Assembly: GCA_027314685.1 (NCBI GenBank)
Contig: DAHVAI010000210.1
Span: 1-11,510 of the forward strand
DNA length: 11,510 nucleotides
Direction: 5' to 3'
Source of the DNA: Nitrososphaerota archaeon
GTDB lineage: Archaea > Thermoproteota > Nitrososphaeria > Nitrososphaerales > CADDZS01
Shown here: piece after piece, positions 6,661 through 11,510 of the stretch
Layout: each line of letters starts with the position of its first letter
How positions within the stretch are numbered: the first letter of the stretch is position 1
Made by a program: the position numbers and the translations under genes
Notes under the pieces: generated by a model
Databases searched by the model: none
The model's input: the letters and a program-made list of their open reading frames with translations, nothing else
Told to the model about the DNA's origin: nothing

Positions 6661-7617
6661 GTGAGCTCACGACTTAGGATCTTGTTTGCAACCGATGTTC
6701 ATGGGAGTGATCCGGTTTGGAGGAAGTTCATACGCGGAGCTCAGCACTATAAGGCAGACATATTGATAATTGGAGGGGATGTGACAGGAAAGAGCGTTGT
6801 CAGCATAACTGAGAATCCTGATGGAACGTTCTCCACAGACTTCCAAGACAAAAATCTGATCTTAAAAAACTCTGAAGAATTGGTGCATTTCGAGAAAGTT
6901 GTTGCGACGACGGGCGCTTACTTTTACGTAGCTTCAAAGAGTGAATTCGAAGAGCTGGGCGATGACAAGCTACGCGCTGACAAGATATTCAGCAAATTGA
7001 TACTTGAGCGCGTGGAGCAGTGGATGAATTATGCCGATGAGAACGCGACCGTTCCCGTATATGTGAACGCTGGAAATGATGACGAGGCAGGCGTGGACGA
7101 GATTATCGCTAGAAGTAAGAAAGTGATACAACCAGAGGATAAAGTGATAGAGATAGACTCGAAGCATGAAATGATCTCTGCTGGTTTTGCGAATATTACG
7201 CCTTGGCGCTGTCCAAGAGATATCACAGAGGATGAAATTGCAATACGGCTCGAGCAAAAGATCTCAAAATTGAGAGATCCTAGGAGTGCAATCTTCAACT
7301 TTCACTGTCCTCCTGTCGATTCTGGACTAGATACGTGCCCAAAGCTCGATTCGAGTGTATACCCACCAAAGCCGGTACTTGTTGGTGGAGGTCCAGTCCT
7401 TTTCGGGGCTGGCTCAACTTCGGTCAGGCAATCGATTGAGAAGTTCCAACCCATGCTTGGACTTCACGGTCACATCCATGAATCAAGAAACGTGATAAAA
7501 ATCGGAAAGACAGTTTGTATCAATCCAGGTAGCGAATATGCTGAAGGTATACTCAGAGCCGTCCTAGTCAATCTGGATGATGATGGATACAAATCATATC
7601 AGTTCGTCTCGGGCTAG
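6661..7617 (+). CDS. Calcineurin-like metallophosphoesterase
   Basis: Probable cytoplasmic dinuclear-metal phosphoesterase of 318 residues without signal peptide or membrane segment. The ordered metal-ligand motifs are all visible: D12-x-H14 (ATDVHG), D40 (GGDVTG), N139 in A-G-N-D-D, H215 in N-F-H-C-P-P, and G-H271-x-H273 in LHGHIHES, followed by I-N-P-G-S (287-291). The position after N139 is Asp instead of the catalytic His of the GNH[DE] motif; GNxD variants are known in Icc/YfcE-related archaeal enzymes, so this need not mean inactivity. A largely helical insert at about 60-128 separates the second and third motifs. The GTG start puts the first beta strand immediately after the start (RLRILFATD). 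The gene is transcribed divergently from the oxidoreductase operon and 94 bp upstream of the permease, which has its own promoter. The substrate cannot be predicted. Confidence 0.88.
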   Translation: MSSRLRILFATDVHGSDPVWRKFIRGAQHYKADILIIGGDVTGKSVVSITENPDGTFSTDFQDKNLILKNSEELVHFEKVVATTGAYFYVASKSEFEELGDDKLRADKIFSKLILERVEQWMNYADENATVPVYVNAGNDDEAGVDEIIARSKKVIQPEDKVIEIDSKHEMISAGFANITPWRCPRDITEDEIAIRLEQKISKLRDPRSAIFNFHCPPVDSGLDTCPKLDSSVYPPKPVLVGGGPVLFGAGSTSVRQSIEKFQPMLGLHGHIHESRNVIKIGKTVCINPGSEYAEGILRAVLVNLDDDGYKSYQFVSG

Positions 7618-7671
7618 ACTTGACATTAATGCAATGGGCTTTTGTGTAAATCCTTAGGTCTTGCTAATAAC

Positions 7672-7680
7672 CTATTAATA
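7672..7680 (+). promoter_or_regulatory. Archaeal TATA box for the APC permease
   Basis: CTATTAATA lies with its centre about 35 bp before the ATG at 7712, which predicts a leader of about 10 nt. The A/C-rich AATAACC just upstream could serve as the TFB-recognition region. This implies the permease can be expressed independently of the metallophosphoesterase. Confidence 0.5.
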
Positions 7681-7711
7681 CCAGAGTTATCAACCCACGC
7701 GTCTGAATTGA

Positions 7712-9406
7712 ATGGCTAAGACTCAAAAGATCTTTTCACGCGATGCTTCCGGTCTTGTCCGCGCTATCTCGCCTCACCAAGCGTTCATCTACAATTTTAT
7801 GGCGATAGGTTTCTACGGATTTACATGGGCAACACTATTTTCAGTTGGGTATACGCAGTCCTTCCTGGGAGCTAATATCGGCCTTGCTATTGTATTGATG
7901 GCTGTTTCGGCAATTCCATTCTACATTTCTACCTCAATGTTGTCGTCGGCAATGCCTAGATCCGGTGGGGATTATGTCTGGCAGAGCAGAGTCTTGCATC
8001 CCAGCATAGGTTTCGCAGCCACTTTTTCCTCTTGGACCGTTTGGCAGTGGTATTTTGCTAGTTTTCTTGGAACCGTAATCACAACTCTAGGGCTTCAACC
8101 ATTAGTTGCCCTGATCGGTCAGAGTTCTGGCAACGCTTACTACATAAATTTGGCTAGCGCCCTAGCTTCCGGATTCTCTCAGGTTGATAATACCCTAGTT
8201 TTCGAAGTCACAACGCTGATTATCATTCTAGGATTCGCCGTCGCCGCACTCGGTATGCGCTTCTACGTGAGACTTCAGTATGTCTTGTTTGGTGGGTCTG
8301 CACTCTCGGCCTTGACTTTACTTGGCGTACTTGCTAGTACTAGCCACTCCCAGTTTGTTTCTAAATTCAATAGCTTCGCCGCACCACTTGTGGCCTCGGG
8401 CAACCAATCGCAAGTTAGTTCGAGCGCGGTTGCCGCTGCCGGTGGATATTATCAATACATCATCAACACGGCGTCGCTCGCGCCTTCTCATTTCAGCTTA
8501 TACAGCACTTTGTTACTCTTTGGAATAATCTGGATATCCTTTGGATATGCATTTTGGAGCATATACAATCTTTCGGAGGTGAAGAAAGCAGGAGATTTGA
8601 AGAGCCAAGCGTGGATGCAAGTTGGCTCAAGCTTGGTCTTTGCAGTGTTCTTGATTGCGTTATGGTACCTTCTGCAGAGTGTCATAGGAGTAAAATTTCT
8701 TCAATCATTTTTCACGTTGTTCAATAACTTCGACCCGTCGACCAACCCACTTGCTTTCTTCTACACGCCTTACTATCCTGCTCTCGTAGCTTCCATCACG
8801 TCTAGTCCGATCATTTGGTACATAATCTTAGGAGGTCTCACATTCGGCATCTTCCAAGTGATCTTGATTGTCTATTTTGCTTCTACAAGGATACAACTCG
8901 CCGCATCATTAGACAGGGTACTGCCAGAAAGGTTATCCTACGTAAATCCAAGAGCACATTCACCTCTGATTGCCTTGATTGTTTCTGCGATCGGTTGCGA
9001 GGCGTTCCTGTATCTAATCATCTATGCTTCCAGCTTCACCGGGTATTTTTCTACAGCTGGGCTGGCAACTCAGATAGCCTACATACTAATCAGCATTACA
9101 GCGATTGTATTTCCATTTAGAAAGAAAGAGATCTTCGAAGCGAGTCCTGCCGGAAAATACAAAGTTGGAGGATTCCCGGTACTTTCTATCATGGGCATTC
9201 TTGCATTGATAGTGAACCTATTCATAGCAGGAATTTTCATTTTCGGACCTCCGCTCGGGTTCCTCTCAATTTCCTCTGTGTCTTCGATAGGATTCGTCGT
9301 AGGCATTTTCTTAGCATGCTTCCTGATTTATCTGATAGCCTGGGGAATTAGGAGATCTCAGGGCATCGATCTACATCTTTCGTTCAGTGAAGTACCTCCA
9401 GAATAG
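7712..9406 (+). CDS. APC-superfamily amino acid/amine permease
   Basis: Integral membrane secondary transporter of 564 residues. Twelve hydrophobic segments can be placed at roughly 24-47, 52-76, 97-127, 162-181, 188-208, 260-285, 302-325, 366-390, 416-440, 447-468, 488-512 and 523-546, with a charged cytoplasmic tail. The A-M-P-R-S-G-G-D-Y-V-W sequence (80-90) between TM2 and TM3 is the hallmark of the APC family, and the loop with D-R-V-L-P-E-R (401-407) after TM8 is also typical. An extended Ser/Ala/Gln-rich loop (about 209-259) follows TM5. APC carriers usually import amino acids, amines or small carboxylates by proton or sodium symport or by exchange; the substrate here is unknown. The ATG start follows a TATA box. 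A hairpin with a T-run follows the stop, so the transcript probably ends at about 9440. Confidence 0.9.
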   Translation: MAKTQKIFSRDASGLVRAISPHQAFIYNFMAIGFYGFTWATLFSVGYTQSFLGANIGLAIVLMAVSAIPFYISTSMLSSAMPRSGGDYVWQSRVLHPSIGFAATFSSWTVWQWYFASFLGTVITTLGLQPLVALIGQSSGNAYYINLASALASGFSQVDNTLVFEVTTLIIILGFAVAALGMRFYVRLQYVLFGGSALSALTLLGVLASTSHSQFVSKFNSFAAPLVASGNQSQVSSSAVAAAGGYYQYIINTASLAPSHFSLYSTLLLFGIIWISFGYAFWSIYNLSEVKKAGDLKSQAWMQVGSSLVFAVFLIALWYLLQSVIGVKFLQSFFTLFNNFDPSTNPLAFFYTPYYPALVASITSSPIIWYIILGGLTFGIFQVILIVYFASTRIQLAASLDRVLPERLSYVNPRAHSPLIALIVSAIGCEAFLYLIIYASSFTGYFSTAGLATQIAYILISITAIVFPFRKKEIFEASPAGKYKVGGFPVLSIMGILALIVNLFIAGIFIFGPPLGFLSISSVSSIGFVVGIFLACFLIYLIAWGIRRSQGIDLHLSFSEVPPE

Positions 9407-9411
9407 ATCAG

Positions 9412-9441
9412 TGTGGGAGTCTCGGGGATCTCACATTTTTT
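9412..9441 (+). terminator. Hairpin plus T-run terminator after the permease
   Basis: TGTGGGAGTC (9412-9421) can pair with GGATCTCACA (9426-9435) around a TCGG loop, with wobble pairs and one mismatch. Six T residues (9436-9441) follow on the plus strand. The T-run alone would suit archaeal termination. It ends exactly at the stop codon of the convergent amidohydrolase gene. Confidence 0.5.
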
Positions 9442-10185
9442 CTAGAATCCAAGTAAACTCTTCGCATTCAGGTAGAAGAAGTGGTCGAACTCATCATCAG
9501 TCAGTTTTGCCGAAGTCATCTTCGCGATTTCAACGTGCGGTAATCCGAAAGGCGTGTCTGAGCCGTACATCACCCTGTCTTTACCCAAGACTCTGACTGC
9601 TTCTTCGACTTTGTTGACCATGGGCATGGCGCTAGTTTCGAGATATGTGTTATCGTACTTCTTTGCAGTGTTGATCGCTGCCTGTATGTACAGGCCGTGT
9701 CCGTCTCCCATGTGAAGCATTACAATCTTGACGTCTCTAAAATTTTCAGCGAGTTCTCCTACACTCCACGGCAATGAAAATGGGGAGTGACCAGTGTGAA
9801 TAAGAACTGGTGCTCTTGCCCTTCTCGCTTCTTCCATTATCGGGTGTACAATGCTATCATTTGGAAGAAATGCCTGAAACAACGGATGGAGTTTGATCCC
9901 TTTGAAGCCCCATTCGGTCAGAGCTTTTCTAACAAGTTCCCGTGAAGTGCGATCATGTGGATTCGGCCAAACACAGCCTATGAGCTGTTTTGGATATTTC
10001 TTTACAGCTTCGAGCACTAGATTGTTATCTACGTAGTAGACGGCTGACCTTTCAACATTGTATTGTTCCATTGATTTAACAAGATCTTCCGCCGTTAGCG
10101 AGACGTTTGCCCATTCTCCGAAATTTCCTATGTGAGTGTGGAGATCAATCTTCCTACCTTCGTAGAGTTTTGCGACCATCGGCAT
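9442..10185 (-). CDS. Amidohydrolase-2 family metal-dependent TIM-barrel hydrolase
   Basis: Cytoplasmic enzyme of the amidohydrolase superfamily, of the short Amidohydro_2 type that includes decarboxylases (ACMSD, gamma-resorcylate decarboxylase) and lactonases as well as amidases. Numbered from the ATG at 10185 (247 residues), the metal site reads H16-x-H18 in DLHTH on beta-1, K98-L-H100-P, H130 in IHTGH, H158 in MLHMG and D210 in YGSDTPFG on beta-8, so the barrel is complete. An in-frame TTG at 10195-10197 would add four residues (251). I prefer the ATG because the TATA box centred at about 10222 predicts transcription starting near 10196, which would leave no leader for the TTG; ATG 10179 is also possible. 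The gene converges on the permease with 35 bp between stops. The reaction is unknown; hydrolysis or decarboxylation of an organic acid would fit the catabolic neighbourhood. Confidence 0.85.
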   Translation of the reverse strand: MPMVAKLYEGRKIDLHTHIGNFGEWANVSLTAEDLVKSMEQYNVERSAVYYVDNNLVLEAVKKYPKQLIGCVWPNPHDRTSRELVRKALTEWGFKGIKLHPLFQAFLPNDSIVHPIMEEARRARAPVLIHTGHSPFSLPWSVGELAENFRDVKIVMLHMGDGHGLYIQAAINTAKKYDNTYLETSAMPMVNKVEEAVRVLGKDRVMYGSDTPFGLPHVEIAKMTSAKLTDDEFDHFFYLNAKSLLGF

Positions 10186-10217
10186 TGCAAGAATCAATTC
10201 ATTGGTAGATTGATGCG

Positions 10218-10226
10218 ATATATTAG
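10218..10226 (-). promoter_or_regulatory. Archaeal TATA box for the amidohydrolase
   Basis: On the minus strand this reads CTAATATAT. Its centre lies 37 bp before the ATG at 10185 and 25 bp before the alternative TTG at 10197, so it bears directly on the choice of start. Confidence 0.5.
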
Positions 10227-10370
10227 TTCAGCATCTTTATCGACACCGAGTAAACGACTTTGTTAGAGAAGTAATTTCGTAACGTCCAATGATGTCTAAG
10301 AATCCGTGAAACGTAGCTGTTTCTTTCATAACAGAGAGATTTAGGCACATGATGAATGGCTCCACGTAAT

Positions 10371-10414
10371 GAGATGGAGATCCACCTCTAGTGTGCAGGT
10401 TCTCGCTTTGCACA
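10371..10414. repeat. Two dyad symmetries downstream of the solute-binding protein gene
   Basis: GAGATGGAGATCCACCTC (10371-10388) is a near-palindrome with one mismatch. Next to it, TGTGCA (10392-10397) and TGCACA (10409-10414) form a 6-bp inverted repeat around 11 nt, beginning 15 bp after the stop of the solute-binding protein. There is no T-run on the minus strand, so this is not a clear terminator. The rest of 10198-10428 holds only the amidohydrolase promoter; I see no small gene or RNA in it. Confidence 0.3.
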
Positions 10415-10428
10415 GTGTCTTCGAATCC

Positions 10429-11510
10429 TTATCTTGCTAGTTTCTTGTCAGGGTCGGGTCCTCTACGTACAATAAGGATAGCCCCCGCTGCAAGTGCTAC
10501 TGCAACCACTACCCATACTATGGACCAGTTCATCGCTACCGAACTCTTGCTTGAAGTCGTGCTAAAATTAGTTGAAGTAGTGCCAGAGGATGTTGTGGCT
10601 GGTTGTGAGGTAGAAGATGAAGTTGAACTTGAGCTCGATGATGTAACAGATGCTGGATGAATGGTCGCAAGAGCAGTGTTGTTTAGTATCGCGGCACCAA
10701 AGTCGAGATATCCTGACGGCCATCCCGCCCAACTCTTACTATTGTAAGCCCAGAGGTAGTCCGGATATGCAACCACTAAGGTCGGGAGGTACTTTGCATT
10801 CAAAGCTTCAATGTTATACAAATATGTCTGTTCCTGTGTTTGGTTGGCTGTACCTAAGAATGCACTGTAATTGCTGTTGTATTCATTGTTCGCACTAGGT
10901 GGGTATTCCCAGTTTGGGTTTGGAACGGTTGCAGGCCAGTAGACGTCCCAGCCTGGCAGACTATCCAAGTAAGGATTGCCCCAAACCACGCCGTCAAAGG
11001 TATACAGAATCATCGCGCTGGTGATTCCTTGAGTGTTGCTATTGTAGTAACCCACGATATTGGAGAGTGAAGTGGTATGAAGGTTTACTTGGAACCCAAG
11101 CTGCTGGAGATTATTCTGGATCGCGGAGGCACCTATGGTGTCTTCAGTGTTGTCAGTATCAGTCCAGAGGTTTAGTGTGACTACAGTACCATTTGCGTAA
11201 TGCAGATGTCCGTCAGATCCTTTCGTTATTCCAATAGAGGATAACAACGATATGGCAGTTGTTGGATTGTACGAATAGTTCTGAATCGCAGAATTGTACC
11301 AGGTACTCGCTGTTGGCGGTACTATCCCTTCGGCATTCGAGGCAGGAACACCGTACCCGTCCAGCGCCTGGTTGACGTAGTTTGTCTTGTCTATTCCGTA
11401 TGCGAGTGCTTGCCTGAACTCTGTCATGTTGTACGGGTAAAGAGAATCATTATACTGAATGGCCGAAATGAATTGTGCTTTCTCGTCGATGATGTGTACA
11501 TTAGTGTTTG
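10429..11510 (-). CDS. ABC-transporter family-5 extracellular solute-binding protein with C-terminal membrane anchor (N-terminus beyond window)
   Basis: The C-terminal 360 or so residues of a DppA/OppA-type (SBP_bac_5) protein. The frame is open to the window edge, reading through L-Y-P-Y-N-M-T-E-F-R-Q-A-L-A-Y-G-I-D-K, the typical family helix near the hinge, so the ATG at 11427 is internal. Lobe features follow: substrate-lobe sequence rich in Asn, Tyr and Trp, and F-D-G-V-V-W-G-N-P. After the globular domain comes a linker of almost only Ser, Thr, Ala and Pro (about 10540-10650), then a hydrophobic segment (10468-10527) and a basic tail with R-R. This places the protein outside the membrane, anchored at its C-terminus, with a linker that is probably glycosylated, as in many archaeal binding proteins. 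It should capture oligopeptides or other solutes for a Dpp/Opp transporter. Whether it serves the ATPases at the left edge is unknown. Confidence 0.9.
   Translation of the reverse strand, partial: NTNVHIIDEKAQFISAIQYNDSLYPYNMTEFRQALAYGIDKTNYVNQALDGYGVPASNAEGIVPPTASTWYNSAIQNYSYNPTTAISLLSSIGITKGSDGHLHYANGTVVTLNLWTDTDNTEDTIGASAIQNNLQQLGFQVNLHTTSLSNIVGYYNSNTQGITSAMILYTFDGVVWGNPYLDSLPGWDVYWPATVPNPNWEYPPSANNEYNSNYSAFLGTANQTQEQTYLYNIEALNAKYLPTLVVAYPDYLWAYNSKSWAGWPSGYLDFGAAILNNTALATIHPASVTSSSSSSTSSSTSQPATTSSGTTSTNFSTTSSKSSVAMNWSIVWVVVAVALAAGAILIVRRGPDPDKKLAR

Noticed and set aside
10540..10650. Possible simple-sequence repeat
   Set aside because: The low complexity is explained by the Ser/Thr-rich linker of the binding protein; codons vary, so it is not a true microsatellite.
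10391..10660. Plus-strand frame coding an acidic Val/Glu-rich peptide
   Set aside because: This is the complement of the Ser/Thr linker and membrane segment of the solute-binding protein; its strange composition follows from that repeat-like coding sequence.
11425..11427. ATG as the start of the solute-binding protein
   Set aside because: The same frame continues without a stop to the window edge and encodes conserved family sequence just before this Met, so the Met is internal.
1..11510. Mobile elements, CRISPR array or defence system
   Set aside because: No transposase, integrase, nuclease or Cas-like coding sequence, no regularly spaced repeats and no terminal inverted repeats were seen; all long frames are metabolic or transport genes.

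Overview
The window looks like a piece of a heterotrophic archaeal chromosome. The reasons are archaeal-type TATA elements about 25-45 bp upstream of several genes (6411-6420, 7672-7680, 10218-10226), very short predicted leaders, frequent GTG/TTG starts, and a solute-binding protein that ends in a Ser/Thr-rich linker plus a C-terminal membrane anchor. That last architecture is common in archaeal peptide/sugar binding proteins. A TACK-type lineage is plausible, but nothing here fixes the phylum. The GC content is moderate, and I see no mobile element, CRISPR array, rRNA or tRNA.

Layout. (1) 1-1119, plus strand: the tail of one oligopeptide/dipeptide ABC-transporter ATPase, overlapping a complete second ATPase (DppD/DppF type). 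(2) 1133-6373, minus strand: a compact four-gene block read from a TATA box at about 6415. In transcription order it encodes a 3-hydroxyacyl-CoA dehydrogenase family protein, a molybdenum hydroxylase large subunit (xanthine dehydrogenase/aldehyde oxidase family), an aldehyde dehydrogenase with GabD-like motifs, and a small cupin. The cupin start overlaps the aldehyde dehydrogenase stop. (3) 6374-6660: a divergent intergenic region with several dyad symmetries, some sharing the half-site TATTCTGAA. (4) 6661-9406, plus strand: a calcineurin-like metallophosphoesterase and then, behind its own TATA box, a 12-TM APC-superfamily permease. (5) 9412-10197: a hairpin/T-run terminator and a convergent amidohydrolase-2 family TIM-barrel hydrolase. 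(6) 10429-11510, minus strand: the C-terminal part of a family-5 extracellular solute-binding protein, cut by the window edge.

Taken together, this looks like an uptake-plus-oxidation neighbourhood: peptide-type ABC transport at both ends, an amino-acid/amine-type permease, and a minus-strand operon that could oxidise a small organic substrate through hydroxyl, aldehyde and CoA-ester chemistry. The substrate cannot be read from sequence. The operon is odd in three ways: the Mo subunit has no FAD or [2Fe-2S] partner in the window, the hydroxyacyl-CoA dehydrogenase lacks the usual active-site Asn, and the cupin lacks the first metal-binding His. No clearly new defence or mobile system is visible; the most interesting points are this operon and its divergent control region.
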